The translations under genes and the position numbers were made by a program. DNA of 64,000 nucleotides from Bolinopsis microptera (taxonomy: Eukaryota > Ctenophora > Tentaculata > Lobata > Bolinopsidae). The notes beneath the pieces were generated by a model, which had not been told where the DNA came from, ran no database searches, and saw nothing but the letters and a program-made list of their open reading frames with translations. This document shows positions 1-10,999 of the stretch, one piece after another. Where the stretch lies: assembly GCF_026151205.1 (NCBI RefSeq), contig NC_087084.1, positions 10,691,453 to 10,755,452 of the forward strand, read 5' to 3'. Within the stretch, counting starts at the first letter, position 1, and each line of letters starts with the position of its first letter.

Positions 1-1
1 G

Positions 2-1249
2 AGGTGGAACACTGTTTGAGATATGGTGAGCTGTTTCATTGGTAAACGCAGGTAGACTGACGGCTGTTTCTTTAGCTGATGCTGGTGTGGTTATGTCGGC
101 AGCAGGAGGCTCAGTTTCGTCCGGTTGCGATTCCGTTGCTTGAAGAGTTTCTGGTTCATCAATAGCTTCTACTACGTTTTCGACATACGGGATGATCAGG
201 ACTTGTTCGTCACCGCCCTCATTTTTCTTTAGCTCAGGAGAGAAATAGCAGTGTAGATGTTTAATGGAATCTGGGTATAGAGTAACGAGGCTAAAGTTAC
301 CTAGACTGACATCACAGACTTCGGTGTCTTCTACGGCTGGGTTAAACCTGAGAGGGGTGATACTGAGGTCTCTAGGTTTTCCTATATGTAGAATAACAAG
401 AGGCATATTGTCATCTTTATGAGTGTTCTTCAGAGGCATTCTGGAGGTCCTGTCAAATGAATATATAATTCTGAGCCCGTTGAACAAGGTATTTTTGTTT
501 GTTAGAGCTCCAACACGGTTGTTTATGGTTGCGAGCAAGGTTTTAAGGGAGTTTTTGTCCTCAGGGTGGCCAGGACTGGGTGTATTTGGCGGTAGACCTG
601 AAGTAAGATCATTGCACAATGCTTTCACAACACTGGGTCGCCAGAACAATTCGGTGCAGCTTGATTTGGCTTGGCCCGGCGTGATTTCTGGTGAAACTTC
701 ACGAAGGGCAACTTTGATTTCTGACTGCACGGAATCAATTGAGATTTCGGAACCTTCAAAAAAAGATCGATCACTCAGTTCAAAGGAATGACCGTCACAT
801 TTATGGAGGCCTTGGCCCTGGATCTGATACCTTTCGTACTGTAGTAGCTTCCCATCGGTGTTGATCGCTTTCAGGGATGCTACATCACCTTCCGATATGT
901 GACGTGTTCTATTCTGGGCTTTTATGTCCTCATCGGTGACCTTCGGAGCGGCCGCAGTGATACGGTTCGAGAAGGAGTGTCTCCTAGTACGATGTTTCTC
1001 CTGTATTAACTGGCGCGGGGACAGCGATGGTGTGTGCAGCAGTGTTTTTAGTGTCTGCTGCATACCTCTCGATTTGATTCGGGGCACTGGAGTGATTGTT
1101 GGGTCGCCGAATCCTGTGAAGTAGGCGTCCTTGGAGGGTTCTGAGCCTTTGGGTGTTGCAAGGTTGTCAGAGTGCCGATCATACGTAGAGTTGTTAAGTT
1201 TATTCTCCTTCGGTGAGTGGACTGTTATTTCTGGGATCTGGGTTGTCAT
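2..1249 (-). CDS. Unidentified ORF running off the window edge, possible AlkB-like 2OG oxygenase domain
   Basis: On the minus strand a reading frame stays open from an ATG at 1249-1247 to base 2, about 416 codons with no stop, so the protein is truncated only by the window edge. An uninterrupted frame of this length in AT-rich DNA is unlikely by chance. The N-terminal half is polar with no domain I recognise. In the C-terminal half, FNGLRIIY is followed by a THKDD segment (His277, Asp279), a VSLGNFSLVTLYP strand and KHLHCYF (His331/His333). This order resembles the HxD...H iron-binding layout of AlkB-like dioxygenases, but the usual C-terminal arginine motif is not evident, so the domain call is inference. 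It is head to head with the Penelope-like fragment that starts near 1262, and may belong to a mobile element. No signal peptide or membrane segment is visible. Confidence 0.5.
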   Translation of the reverse strand, partial: MTTQIPEITVHSPKENKLNNSTYDRHSDNLATPKGSEPSKDAYFTGFGDPTITPVPRIKSRGMQQTLKTLLHTPSLSPRQLIQEKHRTRRHSFSNRITAAAPKVTDEDIKAQNRTRHISEGDVASLKAINTDGKLLQYERYQIQGQGLHKCDGHSFELSDRSFFEGSEISIDSVQSEIKVALREVSPEITPGQAKSSCTELFWRPSVVKALCNDLTSGLPPNTPSPGHPEDKNSLKTLLATINNRVGALTNKNTLFNGLRIIYSFDRTSRMPLKNTHKDDNMPLVILHIGKPRDLSITPLRFNPAVEDTEVCDVSLGNFSLVTLYPDSIKHLHCYFSPELKKNEGGDEQVLIIPYVENVVEAIDEPETLQATESQPDETEPPAADITTPASAKETAVSLPAFTNETAHHISNSVPP

Positions 1250-1274
1250 TAAGGTGATAGGTGACAACTCAGAT
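1236..1274. repeat. 13-bp inverted repeat at a retroelement junction
   Basis: TGACAACYCAGAT is present on both strands in inverted orientation (1236-1248 and 1262-1274, one mismatch) around a 13-base loop. It sits exactly between the start codon of the leftward ORF and the first recognisable Penelope-like sequence, so it marks a rearrangement joint or an element end. Confidence 0.6.
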
Positions 1275-1511
1275 GGGGATAGGTGTATATAATATATATC
1301 CAGCACTTCCAAACATGGGGAGCATTATTCACAAGTATAAGCACCTTCTTTATCTCGATCCAGCCTTGAAGAAGCTAGTACGTGCTGACAGTGTATTTGT
1401 AAGTCACCGAAAGAATCAAACTATCGGTGGCATGCTTGTACACAATAAGTATCGTGCTAGTGGAACTGTAAGCAGTGATAGAGATGGAGAAGCCACTGCT
1501 AGTCAATTTCT
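1262..1511 (+). pseudogene. Penelope-like element, fragment upstream of the GIY-YIG domain (left half, interrupted)
   Basis: The translation contains PNMGSIIHKYKHLLY and then VSHRKNQTIGGMLV. This is the conserved linker seen before the GIY-YIG endonuclease in Penelope-like and related retroelements (pattern: PN, HLHIL, then R..KNL..LL). The reverse transcriptase that should lie further 5' is absent; different sequence on the other strand occupies that place. The frame ends in CAA TTT CT at 1504-1511, where a LINE has inserted, and it resumes in register after the LINE poly-A tail at 4963. The fragment is therefore the left half of a coding region broken by a nested insertion. Confidence 0.65.
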
Positions 1512-4500
1512 CTTCATTGACAATACTAAAGAGGATAGCTTCGATTCTTACGGGGGTCTTTGGGACGTTATAAAAATCAAAATAAAACAGTTCGCAATGA
1601 CTTTTGGTAAAAAGAAAAAAAAAGAAATCACAGTAAAAAAAGAAAAGTTAAAAAAAGATATTGAAGATTGTAAAAAAGATTCGAACCTAACAAACTGTAC
1701 GATACTACAGAAGAAATTATTTGAAGCAGAATTAGATTTAAATCATATTATAGATCAGGAGGTGAGAGGTGCAATTACTAGATCACGTGTGCAGTGGACA
1801 GAGGAGGGGGAGCGCTCGACTAAATACTTTTTTGGACTGGAAAAATCAAACGGCAAGAAAAAAAGTATTAGTAAACTGATAGACATCGAAGGCAATGACC
1901 TCACGGACCAGGAAAACATCTCCAGTCACGTGGTTAACTTTTATCAGAACCTGTATAACTCAACTAACCCATCTCCCACTGAGATAGATGATTATGTAAC
2001 CAGTAGCGATTTAAAGCAAATCCCACAAGAAATTACGGAAACTCTGGAGGGGCCTATCACGTTGCAAGAAATGGATGCTATTGTAAATAAGTTAACAAAC
2101 AATAAATCTCCAGGTTGGGACGGGCTTTCTGCTGAATTTTACAAAACTTTTTGGATGGATATCAGGCAGATCATGTATAACTCCTATTTAGAATCTATTA
2201 ACAGGGGATGCTTGTCGCCCTCGCAGAGAATAGGTATTCTTACTCTTATTCCCAAGCCAAAAAGCCCAGTGGAACTTAATTACATAAAGAATTGGAGACC
2301 TATTACTCTGCTAAACATTGACTATAAAATCTTCACACATATAGCTAAAAATAGGATTATGAAGGCTATCCCTAGCATAATCAGCAAAACCCAGTCAGGC
2401 TTTCAAGCGGGCAGGAGTACAGCAGATAATCTTATTCTCATGTCAATGGTTCTGGAATCATTTAACAACGACACAGAACAAGAGGGCCTCCTTTTACAGA
2501 TTGATTTTGAAAAGTGTTTTGATTCGGTAGAACATAACTTTGTCTTCAGTACTCTTGAAAAATTGGGTTTCAGCGAATACATTATTAAACTGATTAAAGT
2601 GGCTTTTCAAGCATGCTTTAGCTACGCCAATATTAATGGGTTTTTAAGCTCGCCTATTTATATTCTAAGAGGTCTTCACCAGGGTAGTCCACTGTCTCCT
2701 ATTCTCTTTCTGATTGTGGCCCAAACTTTCTCGAATAAAATTCAGATTAATCCTAATATCAGGGGTCTTAACATATCAGGTGTGGAAATCTTACAGAGTC
2801 TCTTTGCAGACGACACTGATCTGTTTCTGAAAGCTTCAATTGAAAGTGTAGAGGCGGTTATGACAGAACTCAGAACTTTTGCTCAGTGCTCGGGGTGTAA
2901 AGCTAACATCGACAAAACTAAATGTATTCCTTTAGGTCGAGCTCGTCTTAATACAACTCTACTAGAATCCCTTCAAAGTTTATACGGCAATGATTTTATA
3001 ACAAATAACTTCACCGCTTTGGGTATAGTTTATATGAACGATGGCTCACTGATGGATATTGTCAACAGTAATTATAATGATAAATTGATTAAGGTTCAGT
3101 CTTGGATAAACCGATGGAGCAAGAGGGATCTGACGCTGATGGGTAAATGCACAGTCATTAAAACCCTTCTCTTTTCCCAAATAACATATCTTGTTTCTCC
3201 TCTCCCTCGACCGGATGCTTCCTTTATCAAAATCTTTGACACGGCTATTTTCCATTTTCTTTGGGGTTGCAAACGCGATAAAGTAAAACGTGAGATTATT
3301 ACCCGAAATAAGGAACATGGAGGCCTGGGACTTTTTTATTTATCTGATTTTATTATAGGTCTTAAAACCAGCCTCATATCCAAGCTACTAAATAATTCCT
3401 TTCACCACACTTGGAAAGATATTATGATTATGCAGCTGAAATTTCCTGCCCATATCACCATCTCCGTAGAAAACGGTCTCGCTAAAACCAACTGCCATTT
3501 TACTCAAGACGTCCTTAATTGTTACACTGAGTGGAAGATAAGTTCGGTAAATGCAGCCTTGGGTTCTATTGATCACTGCGTGTGGTACAACCAAGCAATA
3601 ACCGACATCGGGGCCAAACTTTGGAACAATCATCTGATTGATAAGGGAATATTTTACATCTCAGATTTTCTTTCTATAGACCAAAGTACAATCCTTAACT
3701 ACGATATGTTCATTAACAAGTGGGAGTTGTCTCCAAATACTATTTCCAAAACTGAGTACTGTAACATTATCATGGGGATACGGAGATATAACTGCCCCAC
3801 TATTAACTCAAGGAATATCGAGTTTGTTGACACAAATATAAAACTTAAATTTTTACATTCTGTAACTGGACAGGTGAAGGGAAGTAAAATTCGGTATAAA
3901 ATGTACGACTCTATCTGCCCAAACGAGCTGTCCTCATTACGTCAATGGGTTATTGACCTAAATAATCAACCAATAGATTGGGCGCGGTCGTTCTTAGCAA
4001 CCTATTTTTCTTAGTATCTAAAAATTTTAAGTTGATTCAATTTCAGTACAAGCTTTTAATGAGGATCACGACGTGTAGATACATGAGACACAAAATGAAA
4101 ATTGTTACAGATACTCCCATGTGTAGCCTGTGTAACACATACTTAGAAACAATCCCTCATATCTATCTCCATTGTATCCACACAAATAGCTTCATCACAA
4201 TACTTGAAGACTTTATAAAAAGGAAAATCGATAGAAATTACAAAGACCCCAATAAAATTAATTTTATAGTTTGTAATCACACTTCACAAATTATAAATTA
4301 TTTTAATGTTGTTGCCAAATGGTACATTAGCAAAAGATTTCAGGCAGGGGACATGCCGATCTGGCAGGGATATATCAAACTTCTTAAACTTTCACTTACT
4401 GGTGACAAAATAGGCCACAAAAGTTCTATTGTGTCGATCTTGGCCGATTAGGGCAAATTGTCCACCCCATTTATATTGCTGTCTTTGTTATTTATTATCA

Positions 4501-4919
4501 ATGGTTATTGTTAATATCCTACATAACAGTACTACTAACTGTTTTTTTGTAGTACATGCCCTGCTTCCTTCCATTCCTAAACTACCTTACAAGCTCTTCC
4601 TCTTTTACACCCTTTTCAATCACTTCATTTCACTCATTCACTTCATATCTTATTACCACAGTATCTGCCAAAACCAACATGGCCCATGTGGAAGGGGGCC
4701 TTGACGTTGTTGACCACTTGGCCCTGCATCCCAAGCTGACGGTCGGCCTCCACTCTCTAAAAACATACCTTCAGTGAAGGCAGATGGTCAGCAAATAGCG
4801 ATGCTAGGGCTTGGTGTGAACAAATCTTGACCTACTTTCACACCTTAGGGACGACTCTCGCAAATGCAAGAGTAATGACCCCGGGGAGGGCCCCATTGGT
4901 TTTAGTAGGTTGCATTTTA

Positions 4920-4964
<45 letters not shown>
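1512..4964 (+). mobile_element. 5'-truncated Tx1/L1-like LINE with poly-A tail, nested in a Penelope-like element
   Basis: The insert starts inside the second ORF of the LINE, so the apurinic endonuclease is missing. It runs through reverse transcriptase, a CCHC-type zinc knuckle and about 470 bases of 3' UTR to a pure A run at 4926-4964. The flanking heptamer AATTTCT occurs at 1505-1511 and again at 4963-4969, giving a short target-site duplication. Removing the insert restores the host reading frame. 5' truncation, poly-A tail and target duplication are the signature of target-primed reverse transcription. Confidence 0.85.
1540..4451 (+). pseudogene. LINE ORF2-like reverse transcriptase, split by a frameshift
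   Basis: The RT domain is clear. In order: GWDGLSAEFYKTFW, LIPKPKSP..NWRPITLLN, QSGFQAGRST, LLLQIDFEKCFDSVEH (palm motif A), GLHQGSPLSPILF (motif B) and FADDTDLF at 2803-2820 (catalytic YxDD-type box as FADD). The frame beginning at 1261 closes at 4014. Homology continues in another frame from about 3978 to 4451, with FQYKLLMRI and a CX2CX8HX4C knuckle (CSLC...H...C). One frameshift between about 3985 and 4014 therefore breaks the C-terminus. The first codons of the open frame (1261-1511) belong to the Penelope-like host and are fused by chance. The set of motifs and the C-terminal knuckle point to the L1/Tx1 group. It is probably dead. Confidence 0.85.
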
Positions 4965-4969
<5 letters not shown>

Positions 4970-5519
4970 TGAACCAGACGCTGCAATATTGCCGGCTGTT
5001 CGGGAGGCTGACAACGCAGGGTGCCATGCCTGTGTTTGTGAGCAAAGTTTCCTGTCCCCTTGTTCCAAATTTAGTAGTCACCATTCTAAACAAGTTTTCC
5101 CTATTACTAAATATATAACTTGTCAGAGTAATAACCTTATTTATTTAATGGAGTGTAGAACTTGTAAACAGTCGTATGTAGGATATACTACTTCTAATCT
5201 CCCTAAGAGATTTTCTAATCATAAGAGCCACATTAAGAAAGTTATCAGAAGTTGTAAGTTAGTAAATCACTTTTTAGATATTGATCATGACTTAGATTTT
5301 AGTTCAGTAGCCTTATATAACACTTCACTTAGTACGCACCTTTCTGTTATTATAGTGGACGCTCTTGAATTTAAACCTGAAATAAGTCAAGCAGATAGGG
5401 AAAAGGCCATGGAAGCTAGAGAGGGGTTCTACCAGACCCAATTGAAAACCCTTGAGCGTTATGGGGGTATGAACACCCTCGATAGTAACCACATCCTTTT
5501 TAAATCCGCTGGAGCTTAG
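4965..5519 (+). pseudogene. Penelope-like element, GIY-YIG endonuclease domain (right half, interrupted)
   Basis: After the LINE tail the frame reads on to a stop at 5517-5519. It contains a Cys-rich linker (GCHACVCEQ...SPC) and then LIYLMECRTCKQSYVGYT, the GIY-YIG core with the usual Cys pair, followed by LPKRFSNHKSHIKK. The acidic C-terminal tail EREGFYQTQ-type pattern (AREGFYQTQLKTLERYGGMN) matches the end of this endonuclease family: EGFYQ..LKTL...GMN. The enzyme would nick target DNA for retrotransposition. The domain has no internal stop, but the ORF is separated from its N-terminal part by the nested LINE, so the element is broken. Confidence 0.75.
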
Positions 5520-6698
5520 TGTTTAGTTTATTTATTTTATTTGACATGATCTCAGCCTATAAACCCGTGTTTAGTTTACAATATTGCTATCAGAGACGTG
5601 TTATATTCATTACTATTTATATATTTTTAGTGCTTGATTCAGAGAAATCTAGTTTTTTCCGAGAAACTAATCTTTAATAGATTAGATAAAATGTACGCAG
5701 CCATTCTTTTCGTTTGATTATTACTCAGTATATTTTAGTTTTGTACCGTTTTAAGTCACATAGTTTTGTACGTCTTCCTAAGACTTGTTTTCCTTTCCTA
5801 GTTTGTAAGTTATTTTAAAGATTTGTGAATATTCCAGTTGCTTTTAGAACAATTTTATCTCAGATAACGATGTTTAATAAAATGATGCAAAGACTTATTT
5901 CGAAGATCTAATCAACACCGACTTTTAATGTGTAGGAGTACAGCTACAAAATATATATATATATATGTATATCCGTACCATTTTACTGACACCAAGGCAT
6001 CAACTAGTTAACACGACGTTCCACAAAAACCGTAAAAGATATAAAACTGAAACATTTTTTGACTGGGGCAGTTGCCTTAGTGGCCTTCAAATCAGCATGA
6101 AAAAAATTTGCTAATTAAATAGGTAATAATCATTTTAGTCTCTTGAGTCTAGACACAATTTGAGGGTTAGACGGGTTCCAGCTAGTAACATTAATTGAAT
6201 AAGAACTTAAACAATTAAACAGTTTAACCTATAAACTAATAACTCACCACTAATTGAGCTTGTCAAGAAGAGGAGAAGCAGGAACATTTTCTAACTTTAG
6301 AGATGATCAGTTTTGTCAAAAACAACTTCTCTAAAAACGTTTGACGATAATGACTACCATCGTTTAGTTATTATTCAGTTTATGACTGCAAACGACTTCA
6401 AATTTCGACTCCAAATTTCGACTGCAAAATTTCGACTTCCGATTTCGAATTTCAACTTCGAATTTCGACTTCAAATTTTATCACAATATTTCGACTAAGT
6501 ATACTTCAAACCATCGCATGTTTTATGGAATGTATTCAAATCTCCAACTTTGAGTTTGAGTAGTTACCTACGTTAGTGTTACTGTATTAAATTATTTTAA
6601 CCGAAACCCAATATTGGGAACAGAGAATGAAATCTGTCGCTCGCTTACACTATTTCCTGCGTTTACACTATATTTTATATTTTCACAATATTTTACAG
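5520..6698. other. Non-coding AT-rich stretch
   Basis: I see no convincing exon here. It holds an (AT)n tract near 5950-5967 and a run of AATTTCGACT-like repeats at 6405-6500. The upstream exons of the GPCR that ends at 7888 are not recognisable here and may lie beyond the retroelements or the window. Confidence 0.5.
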
Positions 6699-6710
6699 TA
6701 CAAATTCCAG

Positions 6711-7888
6711 GTACGTGCTGTTTGTGATAAGATATCACGTGGCTAACATGAATAGACAGCAAGAGACTGTAGCACGTAACCATGGTAACGGTGACGGTGT
6801 AGCCAACAAGAGTTTCACTCCAGTTTATATCAGAGCCCTATCTACAACAATTGTAGTGGTCACAGTCTTTATTGTAAGGTTAGTCATCTTCAGCTAGTAT
6901 ATTTTATAACCTTTCAATCGAAAAGATTAGGAACTACCTTACTCGGGAATATTATAGCGGGTTAATTTATGACTGGGAAAATTAATGACCGGGAAAAATA
7001 TGGCGGAATTTTCCAAAACCCACCAAGCATCAAAATGCATTACTATTAGTTTACTGTACTCGGGAATCTTAATATAGCGGGTTAGTTTATGACTGGGAAA
7101 ATTAATGACCGGGAAAAATATGGCGAAATTTTCCAAAACCCACCACTTTATCCCAGTCATAATATTCCCGAGTAAGGTAGGCAGCATCCGAGAAGCCAAA
7201 CACAGATTCCTGGAATTCCACAGAAACATGTAGCGATGAAATTGAACTGTAACGTCTCTTCATCTCAGTTCAATCATTATAGAGACGATAATTGGTCAAC
7301 CATGACTTTCAACTTGCGTCTGATGAGGCTAATTACCGCTAATACTAAAAGTAATTACGGGAGAGTTGGTGAAATAAGGAATTTCACTGAATATGTTCCC
7401 GTGGAATTCCCGGACACTTATTTGGGCTTTCCGTTCTCAGATTCTCCCGCAATTAGTATTAGACCAACCCATATTAGTCGTAATTAATATACTAAACACA
7501 TTCCTAACACCCACTTCACCCAAACAGTTGGATCCCCTACTACATAATATTCATCATTCTGAACCAGACCCAGTCCTCCCACTTCTACGAAGAACACAAC
7601 TGTTACCTCCCCACTCTATACGACATATCATGGTGGCTAACCTACATCGGTCCGGTGGTTAACCCCTATCTCTTCGCCTTCAGACTAGAATCCTTCAGAT
7701 CGGTTATCAAGGGTTGGATAGTGTGCAGTGAGACACCTACCATGCCACTTAGTAAAGGAGAACATTCGTTAGTGAGATCTCAGAACAATATAAAGAGGTC
7801 TAACTTATCTGTTAACATTATAGCGGGACAGACTTCTCCTATGTTTCCTAGGACGTACAGTACTCTGAATTCTCTCCACTTATCTTAA
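6711..7888 (+). CDS. Rhodopsin-family GPCR, last two exons (end of TM5 to C-tail), partial
   Basis: Exon 6711-6878 (acceptor TTCCAG; an alternative acceptor lies at 6698) encodes the end of TM5 (YVLFVIRYHV), a short third intracellular loop and the first half of TM6 (IRALSTTIVVVTVFIV). It ends in phase 2 at a good donor, AAG|GTTAGT. Exon 7528-7888 follows a pyrimidine-rich acceptor ending CAAACAG and completes TM6 as FIV-S-WIPYYIIF, the CWxP region with Ser for Cys. It then encodes a loop with an N-glycosylation sequon (NQT) and a Cys, TM7 with the NPYLF form of NPxxY, an amphipathic helix-8-like segment and a Ser/Thr-rich tail ending at a TAA. A polyadenylation signal AATAAA follows at 7913. 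TM1 to TM5 are not found upstream in the window. Ligand class cannot be decided. This could be a live gene with distant 5' exons or a remnant. Confidence 0.7.
6934..7180. mobile_element. Small TIR element (MITE-like) in the GPCR intron
   Basis: Perfect 22-bp terminal inverted repeats (CTACCTTACTCGGGAATATT and two more bases) lie at 6934-6955 and 7159-7180. Inside are two direct copies of an about 85-bp block containing GACTGGGAAAATTAATGACC. No coding capacity. A clear target duplication was not found. It lies wholly within the intron 6879-7527. Confidence 0.7.
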
Positions 7889-7912
7889 ATACTTTTCTCT
7901 GCATAGAAGTTT

Positions 7913-7918
7913 TAATAA
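7913..7918 (+). promoter_or_regulatory. Polyadenylation signal of the GPCR gene
   Basis: AATAAA lies 25 bases after the stop codon, in the right strand and at a plausible distance. Confidence 0.5.
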
Positions 7919-8077
7919 ATGCCCTGATGATTGTGTTTATATTGGCAGTATCTGAGAATCCCAGTTCTGTAGAGGAGCCAGTTTAGAGCATGGTCACGTT
8001 ACACGTGTTCCACTTACATTGAGGGTTACTGTTCAGGTGTGGAAGTAGCTATTAGAAAGTATTTTTATTCTATATAA

Positions 8078-8122
8078 GGGGGGGGGGGGGGGGGGGTTCC
8101 CCTTGGGGAACCCCCCCCCCCC
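8078..8122. mobile_element. Minimal G-run/C-run palindromic element
   Basis: G19, then TTCCCCTTGGGGAA, then C12 forms one continuous palindrome. ATAAGG occurs at its left edge (8074-8079, using two of the G residues) and again immediately after the C run (8123-8128), as a 6-bp target duplication would. It is the smallest member of the G-run-capped family proposed here; the larger ones are at 19166-22609 and 41145-43132. Confidence 0.5.
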
Positions 8123-9632
8123 ATAAGGGTACGTCTGGTACTGCCAACATTTTGGAGAATTCCAAAATGTTTTTAACATTTTCAATTTTAAATAATGTTT
8201 ACCTCTACTCACTCCTAAATATTTGTGATATTACATAGGGTTTCTGAATACTCACTGCATTTGGAATATTCGAAAATAAATATTGCTGATATCTTTTGGA
8301 ATTCGTTAATACGTGCCTTTTACAACTAAACAAATAAGTAATGATCATTGGATACAAGAGGTCGGAGGACTGGACTAAACAAAGGCATGAACCATGCCTA
8401 CTGGGCTGGCCAGAATTACGTATTAATTATTATGGGCCTGACAGGTATGTTGCCGTATAGACCTTACCAGATATCAAAGTAAGTGAGGAAAGTGACTTAA
8501 GAATTTGTGCAGGGCATCTGAGCCCGTAGTAGTATCTCGTTCCACTCAAGAAGCCCTATCTGAGATGATGACCTAACAAAGTAGGGTGGCAGTCGCTTAA
8601 ATCCACTATGCGCGCATGCAAGATGACGGTACGTGCGCGCGAAAACAGGTTTGCTTTTAACATTCCTGAAGGAGTATTTTGCTAGTAATTTGCTACAATT
8701 CAACGTCGATAATTTTAGATGAATCCATAAATTTGGAACATGGGCACATCGCAGTATTGGCCGTATTTGAGTGCTGGGAAGGCTCAGTTCGGTTTTCTAA
8801 GATGGATATAGCCGTAAGCTAGGCCTAGGAGCCATCAAAAGTCGTATAAAATTACCCATGGAATGACCAGAAATGAACGAAAATGAACATTATTCTCAAA
8901 GTGCTCAGAATGGTTTAAAATGGGTCGGAAAGTGTTTACATTGGTCCTAGGACCACTCAAACCAAGTTTGGGAATCACTGCATGTCTAGAACCGATGTGA
9001 AGGTGGTTCCAATTTTGATTTTTGTAACCATTTTGGGAACATGGGGACATCGAAGTATTGGCTGTATTTAAGTGCTGGGAAGCCTCAATTCGGTTTTCTA
9101 AGATAGATATAGGTAAAAACTAGGCCTAAGAGCCATCAAAACTCAAATAACATTACCCAGGTTCATGGAATGAACAAAAATGAACAAAAATGAATATTGT
9201 CCTAAAAATGCTCAGAACGGTTTAAAATTGGTCGGAAAGTGTTTATATTAGTCCTAGGACCACTCAAACCAAGTTTGGGAATCTCTGCATGTCTAGAACC
9301 GATGTTACCAATGTTCCAAAATGTTCCAATTTTGGCACAACAATCCTCCTGAGAATCCAGATTTTTGGAACATGGGCACATCGAAGTATTGGCTGTATTT
9401 AAGTGCTGGGAAGCCTCAATTCGGTTTTCTAAGATGGATATAGGTAAAAACTAGGCCTAAGAGCCATCAAAACTCAAATAGCATTACCCAGGTTCATGGA
9501 ATGAACGAAAATGAACAAAAATGAATATTGTCCTAAAAATGCTCAGAACGGTTTAAAATTGGTCGGAAAATGTTTATATTAGTCCTAGGACCACTCAAAC
9601 CAAGTTTGGGAATCACTGCATGTCTAGAACCG

Positions 9633-10999
9633 TGACAGGGTGAGAATCCTTGTCAGGTTTTACTGGTTCTTCCAGGGCTCATGTCTGTCCGCATTGCACT
9701 TTGTGGCGAGGCAGCATTAGTGTCTATAAAAGAATCTTGTGCCTAGCGAGGGGACTCGCAATGCCATGGTGGGCTATGAATACACCAGTTTAACTCACGA
9801 GGCAACTCGCAAAAGCCATGGTGGGCCTTGAATACGCCAGCTCATCGGGTTACTATAGAGCCGACAGCGCTAGTGGGCCCCCTTATGTACCAGGACTCTA
9901 CCGGCAACGATCGACTAACGCCCCAGATATAAGCAAAGATTGGCGCGCAGTCATAAACAGCGGGTGCGCGCACAGAACTGCTTCCCGCTAGTACCAATAA
10001 CACTCACCTGACTCCCACGTGACACTAACCTGTGCGGTGCGGTGCGGTATTTCGATCATGACAAGCCAAACCGGATTAAACCACTTGTTAATATAGCCGT
10101 TCTGCTTGCCAGTCTCTACATTAATTAGCCCGCTGGGTTCTGCTGCCCCCCTGTTTGCAAATTTGCCGCCCCCTCGGGGAGTGTAATGGGAGTATCGCTA
10201 CAACATACAATGTGGGAGTGTAATGGGAGTATCGCTACAATGTGGGAGTGTTATGGGAGTATCGCTACATTGTGGGAGTGTAATGGGAGTATCGCTACAT
10301 TGTGGGAGTGTAATGGGAGTATCGCTACAATGTGGGAGTGTTATGGGAGTATCGCTACATTGTGGGAGTGTAATGGGAGTATCGCTACAATGTGGGAGTG
10401 CAATGGGAGTATCGCTACATTGTGGGAGTGTTATGGGAGTAATGTATAGTAGTTACCACACCAAACGTGTGTAATGTGTGTAATGGCATAAATGGACCCT
10501 GGATCTGAACCTGTATTTCCTGTGTCGTACAATATGATCCCTGCTCCTGTTATTTCTGGACTGAGTGAGAGTCCACCTCACGTGACGTCACAAACCCTCA
10601 CGTTTTAGCTCAGCCACCATAAGGCAGATAGTATCAATACAGTTCCCCACCACCTAACACACTATCCAAACGTTAGCACACCCGCAACCGCCATTAGCTA
10701 CCTACGTCTCACCAAGTCTCAAGAGCCAGCATTACTCAGCACGGGCGTCATCCTTTCATGGTGTTGAGCGGCCAGGGTAACCACCCAGAACTTCCCTAGG
10801 GACCAAGTTAGTAAATCTCCGGAGGTGCAACCCCGATTCGGCTGATACCTTAGCAGGTATTATCATCCAGTGGCCCTCAGGGAAGGGGCTTAATGCAGAT
10901 GGATGGACTCCAGTAGGACGCTCCCCAAGTGGAGGGTCGCCACCTCTATATGACGGTGGTCAGTGGGTGTCGCGACAAAAAAAAAAAAAAAAAAAAAAA
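9633..10999 (+). mobile_element. Poly-A-tailed retroposon with 13-bp target-site duplication
   Basis: ATGTCTAGAACCG occurs at 9620-9632 and again at 11000-11012, directly after an A24 run. This is a perfect target duplication inside one 330-bp unit, so the 1.37-kb insert came in by target-primed reverse transcription. It has no long ORF. The 3' part (about 10720-10975) is GC-richer and structured, like the 3' end of a LINE or SINE; the middle carries a 30-bp minisatellite. The family is not recognised. Confidence 0.8.
10184..10443. repeat. 30-bp minisatellite inside the retroposon
   Basis: About eight to nine copies of a unit containing TGTGGGAGTG, TAATGGGAGTATCGCTACAA. Because the unit is a multiple of three, all frames stay open and create false ORFs. 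Confidence 0.9.

Noticed and set aside
423-791. 122-codon + strand ORF near the left edge
   Set aside because: It is the shadow of the longer leftward ORF on the other strand; composition and lack of motifs favour the minus frame.
10720-10975. tRNA or 5S-like RNA gene in the GC-richer retroposon tail
   Set aside because: No complete A and B box pair or cloverleaf could be traced by eye.
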